A DNA stretch of 64,000 bases from CAVXTF01 sp963701375 (GTDB lineage Bacteria > Actinomycetota > Acidimicrobiia > Acidimicrobiales > CAVXTF01). This document shows positions 8,014 through 16,003 of the stretch, in pieces (the stretch's first letter is position 1; each line of letters opens with the position of its first letter). The notes below the pieces were generated by a model. That model did not search any database, was not told where the DNA came from, and saw nothing but the letters and a program-made list of their open reading frames with translations. The stretch lies in contig CAVOZT010000004.1 of the NCBI GenBank assembly GCA_963701375.1, positions 868,001 to 932,000 of the forward strand, written 5' to 3'. The position numbers and the translations under genes were made by a program.

Positions 8014-9936
8014 ATGGGTCGAATACGTGGGTTCCGGCTTTTTGTCACGACACTGGCCGTGGCCGTCGTCGTCGCAAGCTTGAGCTTGGCATTGGGAACG
8101 GGCACCGCTGGCGCCGTTCAAACCCCAATGGCATCATGCACGTTCAACGGACACCCGAACAACAGTTTCGTACCGGGCATCACGCCCGGCGGTTCGATAT
8201 CTATTGCCTGCACCGGACTCCCTAAGAGCACCCTTCTCGTGATCGCCGAGGCGAGCGCTTTGGCCGCCTTGGTTCCCTCTTCTGACCAGATAGACGAGGC
8301 GGACGTCAACGCCATCAAATTCGTCACCTCTACGTCGACGGGTACCCTCCCTCCTGGCACGGCCTTCACCGTGCCGAACCCGTTCTCTGCGACCGATACC
8401 AACGCCAAATGCCCGCCCACTCAAGCCCAGGTCAACGCAGGGTTGGTCGGTTGCGCCGTCGCGGTCGCCGAGCTGGTTACCCAAACTAACTTCGGAGACG
8501 CTCTGCTCGACTACACCGGGCAACCGACGCCGGCAGCTCCGACACTGGCTCTGGGGTTGACCACCGCCAAGGCCGGTGATCAGGTGTCGGTTCTGAACGG
8601 TGCCCCCACCGGCGATTGGTGGGGTAACGCATACACCTCGACAGCTCTCTCGCCTTCGAACATAACGGTCGGCGGGATCAGTTCGGCTGGGACGACGGCA
8701 ACGATCTCTGCCGCCAAATACCCCGTTACCAAAGTAGGCAAGAAGATGGTCTTCGGACCTTTGACTCCGTCCGTGCTGGGAGGTGCGTTCACAGTTCCGT
8801 GCGGTGCAAGCGGCCACCAGACGGTGACTTTGACCCAACCCAACACCACACCGGAGCCGGGCACGATCTCGGCGACGGCTTCGTTGACCGTGGTTCCTGG
8901 CACCACGCCGGCGGTCACCGCGCTCAATCCCGCCAACGGCCCGGACGGAGGCGGCACGTCTGTGAACATCTCGGGATGCAACTTCACGGGCGCCACCGCG
9001 GTGACCTTCGGGGCAAAGCCGGCGACGAGCTTCCACGTGAACAGCGACACCTCGGTCACCGCGGTTTCACCTGCCGGAAGCGGAACGGTTCACGTCGTCG
9101 TCACCGGGCCCGGTGGCAGTAGCTCCGCGACCAGCACGGCTTCTGCGTTCAAGTACGGAGTCCTCGGCTACGACCTTGCGGGCTCTGATGGCGGCACCTT
9201 CTCGTTCGGCGACGCCGTCAACTACGGCTCGCTACCGGGTCTCGGCGTAAAGCCCGCCGCACCGGTCGTGGGGATTGCCCCCACCGCCAGCGCTCATGGT
9301 TACTGGCTCGTTGGCGCCGACGGCGGCGTGTACGCCTTTGGTGACGCCAAGTACTACGGGTCGCTGCCCGGTCGCGGGATCAAGCCCGCTTCGCCCGTCG
9401 TCGGGATCGCGGCGACCGCCGACGGCGGTGGTTACTGGCTCGTCGGGGCGGACGGCGGAGTGTACGGCTTTGGTGATGCCCCGTACCGCGGCTCTTTGCC
9501 CGGGCTCAAGGTGACGCCGAACAAGCCCGTCGTAGGAATCGTGAGTCCCGACAACGGCGGGTATTTGTTGGTGGGTGCCGACGGAGGGACCTTCGCGTTC
9601 GGCGACGCGCACGACCTTGGCTCGCTGCCCGGACTTGGAGTCACTCCCAATGCCGCCATCGTGGGGATAGCGCGGACCTCCGACAGTCTGGGCTATTGGA
9701 TGATCGGGGCCGACGGCGGCGTGTACGGATTTGGTGACGCCAAGTACTACGGCTCGCTGCCCGGGCTCAAGGTGATGCCGAACAAGCCCGTCGTAGGAAT
9801 CGTGAGTCCCGACAACGGCGGGTACTGGTTGGCGGGGGCGGACGGAGGTGTGTATTCCTTCGGCGACACGAAATACTTCGGATCGCTGGGCAACCGGACG
9901 CTCGCAGCTCCAATCGTGGGTGGGGATTTGGCCTAG
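8014..9936 (+). CDS. Secreted IPT/TIG protein with six GYWLVGADGGVYAFGDA-type repeats
   Basis: Start chosen at ATG 8014 because AGGAGA lies 6 nt upstream and a classic signal peptide follows (MGRIRGFRL, hydrophobic core, cleavage near AGA-V). The longer in-frame extension to 7930 has neither. The mature protein of about 605 residues has an N-terminal beta-rich region with several Cys, an IPT/TIG immunoglobulin-like domain around residues 298-380 (VTALNPANGPDGGGTSVNISG), and six C-terminal repeats of about 43 residues. Their consensus is GYWLVGADGGVYAFGDAKYYGSLPG...PVVGI. Such repeats are common in actinobacterial exported proteins and may form a beta-propeller; function is unknown. Two repeats contain an almost identical 66-nt DNA segment, suggesting recent duplication or gene conversion. 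Confidence 0.88.
   Translation: MGRIRGFRLFVTTLAVAVVVASLSLALGTGTAGAVQTPMASCTFNGHPNNSFVPGITPGGSISIACTGLPKSTLLVIAEASALAALVPSSDQIDEADVNAIKFVTSTSTGTLPPGTAFTVPNPFSATDTNAKCPPTQAQVNAGLVGCAVAVAELVTQTNFGDALLDYTGQPTPAAPTLALGLTTAKAGDQVSVLNGAPTGDWWGNAYTSTALSPSNITVGGISSAGTTATISAAKYPVTKVGKKMVFGPLTPSVLGGAFTVPCGASGHQTVTLTQPNTTPEPGTISATASLTVVPGTTPAVTALNPANGPDGGGTSVNISGCNFTGATAVTFGAKPATSFHVNSDTSVTAVSPAGSGTVHVVVTGPGGSSSATSTASAFKYGVLGYDLAGSDGGTFSFGDAVNYGSLPGLGVKPAAPVVGIAPTASAHGYWLVGADGGVYAFGDAKYYGSLPGRGIKPASPVVGIAATADGGGYWLVGADGGVYGFGDAPYRGSLPGLKVTPNKPVVGIVSPDNGGYLLVGADGGTFAFGDAHDLGSLPGLGVTPNAAIVGIARTSDSLGYWMIGADGGVYGFGDAKYYGSLPGLKVMPNKPVVGIVSPDNGGYWLAGADGGVYSFGDTKYFGSLGNRTLAAPIVGGDLA
9498..9824 (+). repeat. Near-identical 66-nt direct repeat inside the secreted repeat gene
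   Basis: Bases 9498-9563 and 9759-9824 match at 65 of 66 positions (ACG versus ATG in the middle). They encode the GLKVxPNKPVVGIVSPDNGG part of two repeats, while the other repeats of the gene differ at many third codon positions. The spacing is 261 nt, two repeat units. Confidence 0.85.
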
Positions 9937-9960
9937 TAGGTGGGGCCTATGCTTCGGCTA

Positions 9961-10035
9961 TGGGATTCATCCTCCGCAAAATTCTCGCCCGACTGAAGGC
10001 ACGAAGGGAGCGTCGGAACAGATCACGGGGTCGAT
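9961..10035 (+). CDS. Possible very small basic protein (24 residues)
   Basis: ATG at 9961 opens a 24-codon frame rich in Arg and Lys with an amphipathic start (MGFILRKILARLKARRERR...). It lies in the 156-nt gap after the secreted repeat gene. A G-rich stretch (GGTGGGG) lies about 10-15 nt upstream, farther than ideal. Chance occurrence is quite possible and I do not recognise a family. Confidence 0.2.
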
Positions 10036-10092
10036 GACGTCGTTCCGCCAACTCGGAGACGAACGTTCCTGAGCTCCGGATGGATTGCAGTT

Positions 10093-10939
10093 GTGCGGTC
10101 GCAGCTGAATCGGATACTCGTCCTTCTCGCGCTGGTCGTCCTGCTGCCGACGATCGCCGTTGCGGAGCGCATACGACGCGGGAAGGGTCGTACGTTTGCC
10201 GTCCGCTCCGTTGCTCTTGTGGCGCGTTTGTGCGGGATCGTCATCAAAGTAGAGACGGCACCGGAGATCGAGTTGACGGACGCTTACATCTTCGTCGCAA
10301 ATCATTCGAGCCCGATGGACATCCCGGCGGTGCTCGTGGCGTGTCCGGACGTGCGGTTCGTTGCTGCAGCCGAGCTCTTTCGGATCCCTCTGCTGGCGGC
10401 CGCGATGAAGGCACTCCGAACGATTCCTCTCGAGCGACGGGATCCTGAAGCCGCTCGCCGGCAATTGGCAGCATTCGCGGAGACAGAAGGTGCCGGCAAT
10501 TTCGAGGGTGGTTATTTTCCCCGAGGGTGGTATAGCCCCGTCCGGTGAGCGTCTCCCGTTCAAATCAGGGGCATTTGCTCTTGCCATCGAAACCGGCGTG
10601 CCGGTGGTACCAGTCGCGATCCGAGGCACCGACTTGGTGCTGCCGCCACGCGGCAGATTGGCCGTGAGACCAGGCAAGGTAGAGGTCCGGCTCCTTGTTC
10701 CTGTCAGCACGGAAGGACTCCACGTCGAAGATCGCGGGGTGCTTCGCGATTCTGTCCGCGACATCCTGATCGCGGTCGCTCGAGGAATGACGTGTCCGTT
10801 ACCCGGCCCGCCTCCTACAACGTCTTCAGGACCAGGTTGGCGGTGGCATCCCCGGATCGAATGGCCCCCTCCATGTATCCAGGCCATTCAGACGAGTAGT
10901 CGGCTCCCGCAAAGTAGATGTTTCCGGCCGGACCGTTGA
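10093..10939 (+). pseudogene. 1-acyl-sn-glycerol-3-phosphate acyltransferase (PlsC-like), frameshifted
   Basis: Two plus-strand frames make one PlsC/LPLAT protein. Frame 1 (GTG 10093) has an N-terminal hydrophobic helix, then YIFVANHSSPMDIPAVL, the catalytic NHxxxxD motif, and LFRIPLLAAAMKALRTIPLERRD. Frame 2 resumes with SRVVIFPEGGIAPSGERLPFKSGAF, the FPEG motif III, and VPVVPVAIRGTDLVL, motif IV. The switch is a one-base shift between 10489 and 10502. The expected end is near 10790: beyond this the frame is antisense to the amine oxidase gene and reads as low-quality Pro-rich sequence, so a further indel may hide the true stop. It would acylate lysophosphatidate or a related lysolipid at the membrane. 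Confidence 0.75.
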
Positions 10940-12332
10940 CAGCAGCGCCGAGAGATGTGATCACCCCGGGAGGGTTGAAGGATCCGTAAGCCCCACCTGC
11001 GAACGGATCGTCTGCCCACACCATGTCGATGTAGTGGGTGGGTTTCTCCGCTTGCCTGCCGAAATAGCGCGCGAGGCTGGTCAGCACCACTCGTTGACGC
11101 TGCGCCTGAGAAAGCGCGAAAAGTGATCGTCCCTCGTTGCCTTCGGCGAATCCGACCAATACTCCGGCTGGCCCATCGACAGGGGAGTTGTCGTAGACGA
11201 CCTCGACGGGACCGGTGTCGGAGATCACTGACCCGTTCAGACCTTGATGACGCCAGAAAGGCGTGTCGTAAACAGCCTGGATCTTCACGGTTGCGCCGGA
11301 CGGCTGACGCTGGAAGTACTGAGCAAATGCAGCGGGAAGCGCAGGTTCGAACAAAATTGCCGCTGTAACGGACTTGGGAACGGTCACGATGACTCGGCGC
11401 CCGCGATAGGCACCCCCTGCCGAGTGCACGGTGGCGGTGTCGCCTTGTTGAATCGCGGACACCGGGCACGACAGACGCACTCGACCGTTCAACTGTCCCG
11501 CGATGGCCTTTGCGAGTTGCTGAGGTCCCCCGACGAATCGAATGCTCTGGGCCGACCCTATGGCAGTGAGGAGATCGCCGCCGACCCCGGTGATCTCGCC
11601 GAGGAAGTCCATCAACGAGATCTGCGATGCTTCTTCGCCGTACACACCCCTTACTGCCAGGCCGGCGAGAAACGTGGTCTCCTCCGTGAACCCCTGGGCC
11701 GCGATCCAACCTCCGACCGTTTGAGCGTCGTACGGCGCAGCCACAGGTGCGTTCCACGGCGCGAAAGCCGGCACATCCTTGGCCATCCGATTGAGCTTGC
11801 TGATCATCTCCAGCAGCTCCGTCGATGATTGCGAGCTGGTGGGTGGGAGCGCGCCGGCATACGTCTTCAATCGGCCGCTCCTGTAGTACAGGCTCTGGCC
11901 GTTGCCGTACGTAGGGAAGGTGCGCACCCCAAGTCGGCGCGCGAGAGCCTGCACCTCGGACTGGCCGGGACCCGTCCACTCACCACCGAGCTCCACGACA
12001 ACACCGGGGGCCACAGCGACGTCGTAGGTCCGTCCTCCGACGCGGTCGCGTGCCTCGAGCACGATCACCGAGTGGCCGGCCTTTGCAATTGTGGTGGCTG
12101 CGGTGAGTCCGGCGAGCCCGGCTCCGACGACCACCACGTCGTAGTCAGGTGTCTTCGTGGCACCAACTGCGGTCGTCGCGACCTTGCAGCCCGCGGCCGC
12201 GCCGGCTGTTGCAACCCCCGTCAACGCCGCGCCCGCCAGTAGTCGCCGCCGACCGAATCTGCCTTCCCTCCGACTTGGCTTGACGTCGGCGGAGGACGTC
12301 TTGACTCCCTCAGATCCGCGCGTATCGGCCAT
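10815..12332 (-). CDS. Flavin amine oxidase, Tat-exported, possibly a lipoprotein
   Basis: An FAD-dependent amine oxidase of about 505 residues. The dinucleotide-binding motif is VVVVGAGLAGLTAATTIAKAGHSVIVLEARDRVGGRT. C-terminal FAD contacts are visible as NIYFAGADYSSEWPGYMEGAIRSG, close to the monoamine-oxidase ending. The N-terminus has a twin-arginine signal (GRRRLLAGAALTG) ending in AAGC, a possible though atypical lipobox. Start taken at ATG 12332 (MADTRGSEG); the open frame extends to 12416, overlapping the divergent promoter. Substrate unknown; homologues oxidise primary amines, putrescine or aromatic amines. It is divergent from an esterase gene, with 111 nt between starts. Confidence 0.88.
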   Translation of the reverse strand: MADTRGSEGVKTSSADVKPSRREGRFGRRRLLAGAALTGVATAGAAAGCKVATTAVGATKTPDYDVVVVGAGLAGLTAATTIAKAGHSVIVLEARDRVGGRTYDVAVAPGVVVELGGEWTGPGQSEVQALARRLGVRTFPTYGNGQSLYYRSGRLKTYAGALPPTSSQSSTELLEMISKLNRMAKDVPAFAPWNAPVAAPYDAQTVGGWIAAQGFTEETTFLAGLAVRGVYGEEASQISLMDFLGEITGVGGDLLTAIGSAQSIRFVGGPQQLAKAIAGQLNGRVRLSCPVSAIQQGDTATVHSAGGAYRGRRVIVTVPKSVTAAILFEPALPAAFAQYFQRQPSGATVKIQAVYDTPFWRHQGLNGSVISDTGPVEVVYDNSPVDGPAGVLVGFAEGNEGRSLFALSQAQRQRVVLTSLARYFGRQAEKPTHYIDMVWADDPFAGGAYGSFNPPGVITSLGAAVNGPAGNIYFAGADYSSEWPGYMEGAIRSGDATANLVLKTL

Positions 12333-12443
12333 GATCAGACGGTACTCTCGGCGCTTTGTCCGTAGAGGCGGTAGACCGGTGGTGGCGGGGACGGCCTCGA
12401 CAAGGATCTTGAGCACATCCGAGCGACCGAGGAGAGATTCAAC

Positions 12444-13475
12444 GTGGTGTACGACATCGCAGCTGACGACCGGCTAGACCCGAGGATAAAGGCGCTCCTA
12501 TCGGCGTTGCCTCCGATAGATGCGGGGGACGTCGAGAGCCGAGAGACCCTGCTCGCCGAGGCCAACTCTCAATCTGCGCTCGAGGAGGCAGAACTTTTCA
12601 AGGCCTTCATGGATCTTTGTGACACCGAAGAAGTGGCGCCTTCAGCGGGACTTCGTGTCCACACTGAGAAGATCGTCTCCGAACCCGATCAGAACCCCAT
12701 CAACCTTCAGGTGATCCGTCCCGACAACGACGAGACCCTCGCCTGCGTGTACTACATACACGGGGGCGCCATGACTTTCCTGTCGTGCTACGACGGCATG
12801 TATCGCGGGTGGGGAAAGATCATCGCGGCAAACGGCGTGGCGGTCGTCATGGTCGATTTCCGCAACGCTGTCGCGCCGTCGTCGGTACCCGAGGTGGCGC
12901 CGTTCCCAGCCGGCCTGAACGACTGCATCTCCGGTCTCAAATGGGTTGTCTCGAATGCGTCCGATCTCAACGTGGACCCGACCCGGATCGTCGTGGCAGG
13001 TGAAAGTGGCGGCGGAAACCTCACGCTCGCCACCGGGCTCAAGCTCAACAAGGACGGTGACCTGGGTCTCGTGAAGGGCCTGTACGCGCTCTGTCCGTAT
13101 ATCGCAGGCCGTTGGCCGGCAGCGGGATGCCCGTCGTCGGTGGAGAACAACGGCATCCTGCTCGACCTGCACAACAACCGTGGCGCGGTCGGTTACGGGA
13201 TCGAGGCGTACACCGATCGCAATCCACTGGCATGGCCGACTTTTGCGGGCCTCGATGACGTCACAGGCTTTCCTGCCACCGTCATCAGCGTCAACGAGTG
13301 CGACCCGTTGCGCGACGAAGGAATCAACTTCTACCGCCTCCTGCTTCAGGCAGGCGTTCCTGCCCGCTGCAGGCAGGTAATGGGAACCATGCACGGAACG
13401 GAGATCTTCACGATCGCGTGTCCTGAGATCAGTCGTGACACTGCACGGGACCTCGCCGCTTTTGCACGAGACTGA
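12444..13475 (+). CDS. Alpha/beta-hydrolase, HSL/esterase family
   Basis: A 343-residue esterase or lipase of the hormone-sensitive-lipase group. The oxyanion-hole motif YYIHGGAMTF is near residue 96. The nucleophile elbow VVAGESGGGNL holds the Ser. An Asp lies in NECDPLRDEGINFY and the His in MGTMHGTEIF, completing the triad. The GTG start at 12444 is supported by GGAGAG 7 nt upstream. No signal peptide is seen, so it is likely cytoplasmic. It probably hydrolyses short-chain carboxylic esters. Confidence 0.88.
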   Translation: MVYDIAADDRLDPRIKALLSALPPIDAGDVESRETLLAEANSQSALEEAELFKAFMDLCDTEEVAPSAGLRVHTEKIVSEPDQNPINLQVIRPDNDETLACVYYIHGGAMTFLSCYDGMYRGWGKIIAANGVAVVMVDFRNAVAPSSVPEVAPFPAGLNDCISGLKWVVSNASDLNVDPTRIVVAGESGGGNLTLATGLKLNKDGDLGLVKGLYALCPYIAGRWPAAGCPSSVENNGILLDLHNNRGAVGYGIEAYTDRNPLAWPTFAGLDDVTGFPATVISVNECDPLRDEGINFYRLLLQAGVPARCRQVMGTMHGTEIFTIACPEISRDTARDLAAFARD

Positions 13476-13479
13476 TCTT

Positions 13480-13507
13480 TGATCCACCCCTGGCAGGTCG
13501 GGGATCA
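13480..13507. terminator. Possible bidirectional terminator between convergent genes
   Basis: TGATCCACCCC and GGGGATCA form an imperfect stem around a 9-nt loop in the 29-nt gap between the esterase and MerR stop codons. There is no clear T-tract, so this is weak. Confidence 0.3.
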
Positions 13508-14338
13508 CGTAGCGCTTGCGTCATCGGCGATGGGCAGCTGCAGTTCTGTCACGCTGAGCTCCGGATGGCTGTCGTTCCACTCGTGATAAAGCTCACGGCT
13601 CCGTCCAGCGAGTTGATACCCGCTGTCTTCGACCCATCCCACGAGCGCTTCGTACACCGGGACGACGTTGTCCAACGGTCCGCGGTGAACCACGGACGCG
13701 ACCCTGACACTCGGTAGATCCACGACTCGGACGCCGTCGGATTCGGGAACGGTTTGACCGTCGATCTCGAAGCCGGCATGAAGCACGATGCTCCCGTCGT
13801 CGGAAGGCTCTTCGTACCAGGCGATCATGATTCCCGGTCGAACGCCGAACCGAGCAAGGTGGCCGAGGATTTGCGGAACCAGAAGTTGGAACAACGGGTT
13901 GAGATTCTCGTGGCCGAACCCGGGTGCAACCCCTGATGCCTCGGCGATCCGGACGGAATCTGTTTGTTTTATTGCTACGTCCAAGCTGGACATGGCGACG
14001 CTCCCTTCGAGTGCTCGGAGATGAGCTTCTACACGGCGAAGTCGGCCCCGTTCGACAGCGACGTTCTGCTCGATCTGGGCCTGGCGGAGGCTGAGCATCC
14101 CGCGCAGCTGCTCCGCGGAGGGATCCTCGTCGAGCGTCACGCGGATCTGATCGAGCGTGAAGCCCAGGTCTCTTAGCGCAAGCAGGCGGTGGAGACGACC
14201 CAATTGACCGAACTCGTACGACCGATATCCGGTTGACGGATCGACATCCTTTGGCTTGAGCAGTCCGGTCTCGTCGTAGTGACGGAGCATCCGGGGTGAA
14301 ACCTGTCCGAGCCGTGCGAACTCTCCGATGTTCAACAT
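13505..14338 (-). CDS. MerR-family transcriptional regulator with GyrI-like effector domain
   Basis: A 277-residue one-component regulator. The N-terminal MerR winged helix shows LNIGEFARLGQVSPRMLRHYDETGLLKP...DPSTGYRSYEFGQLGRLHRL. A coiled-coil dimerisation helix runs about residues 75-115. The C-terminal half resembles GyrI/AraC-type small-molecule-binding domains, with YHEWNDSHPELSVTELQLPI at the end. Such proteins activate promoters with overlong spacers by twisting DNA once a ligand binds. Exactly such a promoter lies immediately upstream, so autoregulation is very likely. No adjacent divergent target gene exists. Confidence 0.9.
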   Translation of the reverse strand: MLNIGEFARLGQVSPRMLRHYDETGLLKPKDVDPSTGYRSYEFGQLGRLHRLLALRDLGFTLDQIRVTLDEDPSAEQLRGMLSLRQAQIEQNVAVERGRLRRVEAHLRALEGSVAMSSLDVAIKQTDSVRIAEASGVAPGFGHENLNPLFQLLVPQILGHLARFGVRPGIMIAWYEEPSDDGSIVLHAGFEIDGQTVPESDGVRVVDLPSVRVASVVHRGPLDNVVPVYEALVGWVEDSGYQLAGRSRELYHEWNDSHPELSVTELQLPIADDASAT

Positions 14339-14348
14339 GACCTGTCTA

Positions 14349-14379
14349 TTGATAAGCCATCACACGGTGTGAAGGTCAA
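14349..14379 (-). promoter_or_regulatory. MerR-type promoter with 19-bp spacer and dyad operator
   Basis: Reading the minus strand, TTGACC (14374-14379) and TATCAA (14349-14354) are separated by exactly 19 bp, the overlong spacer diagnostic of MerR-controlled promoters. The spacer holds a near-perfect 19-bp dyad at 14357-14375 (CCTTCACACCGTGTGATGG, one mismatched pair around a central base). Transcription would begin only a few bases before the regulator's ATG at 14338, giving an almost leaderless mRNA. Confidence 0.75.
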
Positions 14380-14411
14380 GCCCCTGGCCGGACGAATCGA
14401 TGCAAGTCAGC

Positions 14412-15218
14412 TCATTTGCGCTTCACGGCACGATGAGCCGGGGCATGGTGTTGTACGTCCCGCTTCGTGATGGTCAGGTAGGCGACGAGAACGGCGATCG
14501 CGAGGGTGAGGATCAAAGCGACATTTCCGTCGCCGAACCCGAGGCCGCTGACCTTCTGTGGTTTGCCGACCCAGTCGGCGAACGAGGCACCCAGAGGCCG
14601 GGTGAGCACGTAAGCGAACCAGAACGAGAACACCGCATTCCAGCCGAACCACCGGAAACCGATGGCCGGTATCAAGATCAATCCTGCGAACAAGGCCATC
14701 GATAGTCCGTAGCCGAGGTGGAAGGTGATCGCGGTCAGGTCCCCGACTGCGGTCCCCATGGCGAAGGTGGCACCGACCGCCGCCCAGTAGAAGATCTCGC
14801 GCCTCGGTGTGTTGATCGTGTGGATCGAAAGCGTCCGTTCGGTTCGTTGCCAGGTCGCAAAGACCGCAAACAGCACGATCGCGTACAGGACCGACGAAGC
14901 GATGTACGGAACCTTGAAGCCGACGTGCAGAACGTCGGCAGCCATCGTCCCGAAGACACCTACACCGACAACGGCAAGCCAGTAGCTCCAGGCGATGTAC
15001 CGGTGACGGGTGAACTGCACCGCTAGCGCGCCGGCGAATCCGATGAATCCCAGACCCACGGCCTCCTCCGGGGACATCGCATGGACCAGGTAGTCCGAAG
15101 TCGCCTCGCCCAACGCGGTCGAGAGGCCTTTGATCACCCAGAAGTAGACGGTGATCTCAGGTACGCGCAGGGCGCCCTTGGTGGTCCATCTCGAGGCTTG
15201 GCGTATCACGTCGGTCAT
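14412..15218 (-). CDS. COG4705-like multispanning membrane protein
   Basis: A membrane protein of about 268 residues with seven or eight predicted helices. Start set at ATG 15218 (MTDVIRQASRW), because the family signature VPEITVYFWVIKGLSTALGEATSDYL follows directly. The upstream in-frame extension to 15470 is Arg/Pro-rich and crosses the hairpin region. A second copy of the theme, REIFYWAAVGATFAMGTAVGDL, shows the internal duplication typical of COG4705 proteins. Function is unknown; some relatives sit near metal or redox genes. The C-terminus is His/Lys-rich (HHAPAHRAVKRK). Confidence 0.82.
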   Translation of the reverse strand: MTDVIRQASRWTTKGALRVPEITVYFWVIKGLSTALGEATSDYLVHAMSPEEAVGLGFIGFAGALAVQFTRHRYIAWSYWLAVVGVGVFGTMAADVLHVGFKVPYIASSVLYAIVLFAVFATWQRTERTLSIHTINTPRREIFYWAAVGATFAMGTAVGDLTAITFHLGYGLSMALFAGLILIPAIGFRWFGWNAVFSFWFAYVLTRPLGASFADWVGKPQKVSGLGFGDGNVALILTLAIAVLVAYLTITKRDVQHHAPAHRAVKRK

Positions 15219-15296
15219 GGGGATTCTGGGGGTCCGATTTGAACAGGGCCGCTGAGCACGAGCAAGTTGAATGCCGGTCCGGCCGGCGTGGTCCTT

Positions 15297-15326
15297 GCTT
15301 TTCAGGTTTCGGCTTTTCAGGTTTCG
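15297..15326. repeat. 15-bp tandem direct repeat, two exact copies
   Basis: GCTTTTCAGGTTTCG occurs twice head to tail at 15297-15311 and 15312-15326. It lies about 80 bp upstream of the COG4705 start, within the promoter or leader. Confidence 0.8.
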
Positions 15327-15428
15327 CCTCCTGACGGCCGGGGTACAGAAATTGCAGGGCCGGGAGCGAGCGGAATGTATGTCCCATCCCCCCGCCCATA
15401 CGCCGACCGGTTCCCCCTGGCCGGCGTC

Positions 15429-15485
15429 GGATGATTGCCACTGCCTGACACCGCCATCAGGTAGTGGCAATCATCCTTTTCTTTG
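15429..15485 (+). terminator. 20-bp stem hairpin followed by T-rich tract
   Basis: GGATGATTGCCACTGCCTGA (15429-15448) pairs with TCAGGTAGTGGCAATCATCC (15457-15476) through 19 Watson-Crick pairs and one G-T pair. The loop is 8 nt, and TTTTCTTTGTT follows. The shape is a plus-strand intrinsic terminator, yet no plus-strand gene lies upstream. It could end a small untranslated RNA, act as a leader attenuator for the gene at 15615, or be a remnant of a palindromic mobile repeat. Confidence 0.6.
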
Positions 15486-15614
15486 TTACGGCCTTCATTT
15501 TGTGCCACCTCTGTTGACGCCGACTTCCCGGTCGGGGAGAGTGAGCACGGAAGGCGGCGGCAATCTTCCGATCACCGCTGCACAGCCATGCGGTAGGCGT
15601 GCGAGGAGGTTGAG

Positions 15615-15983
15615 ATGGTCGACATTTCCAAAGGTGCCGGCTTCGACGATGCCCCGGGAGGCGCAGGCCCGGCCGAGTACGGCCCTAACCCGGGCGGAAG
15701 CCCGGGTGGCGATCCCGCTCTCGGTGGACCCGTCGATGGAGAGGTTGTCGTAACTGGGCCGGGTCCGGCGGAGTACGGTCCCAACCCCGGGGGCAGTCCG
15801 GGTGGGGACCCCGCGCTCGGTGGTAGCGGTGGAGTCGTTGTCGTGACAGGGCCGGGTCCTGCGGAGTACGGCCCGAACCCTGGTGGGAGCCCGGGAGGCG
15901 ACCCGGAGCTCGGGGCAGCGGGACCGGGCATCGGCACAGCGGGCGGCCCCGGAGGCGGTCCCGGAGGCGGTCCCGGAGCCTGA
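15615..15983 (+). CDS. Small Gly/Pro-rich protein with three perfect peptide repeats
   Basis: A 122-residue, probably disordered protein. The start is ATG 15615 with GAGGAGG 6 nt upstream, a very strong ribosome site. Three copies of GPAEYGPNPGGSPGGDPxLG are separated by short acidic/valine linkers (GEVVVTGP, GVVVVTGP), and the C-terminus is poly-Gly/Pro. The copies differ at many third codon positions yet encode identical peptides, which argues for selection on the protein. There is no signal peptide or helix. The antisense open frame at 15572-15937 mirrors this composition and lacks a ribosome site. Family and function are not recognised. Confidence 0.75.
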   Translation: MVDISKGAGFDDAPGGAGPAEYGPNPGGSPGGDPALGGPVDGEVVVTGPGPAEYGPNPGGSPGGDPALGGSGGVVVVTGPGPAEYGPNPGGSPGGDPELGAAGPGIGTAGGPGGGPGGGPGA

Positions 15984-16003
15984 CTTACTTTTGATCGCTG
16001 CGT

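Larger units (their letters stand above)
15219..15614. other. Intergenic region with a 15-bp tandem repeat and a long hairpin
   Basis: About 400 bases without a supported gene. It contains a 15-bp direct repeat (15297-15326), a C-rich stretch near 15392-15400, and a strong 20-bp hairpin followed by a T-rich tract (15429-15485). It also carries the promoters of the minus-strand COG4705 gene and the plus-strand Gly/Pro repeat gene. Open frames crossing it are compositional shadows. Confidence 0.6.

Noticed and set aside
15572..15937. Minus-strand Pro-rich repeat frame opposite the Gly/Pro protein
   Set aside because: It is the mirror of a Gly/Pro-coding repeat, lacks a ribosome site, and third-position variation fits the plus-strand frame.
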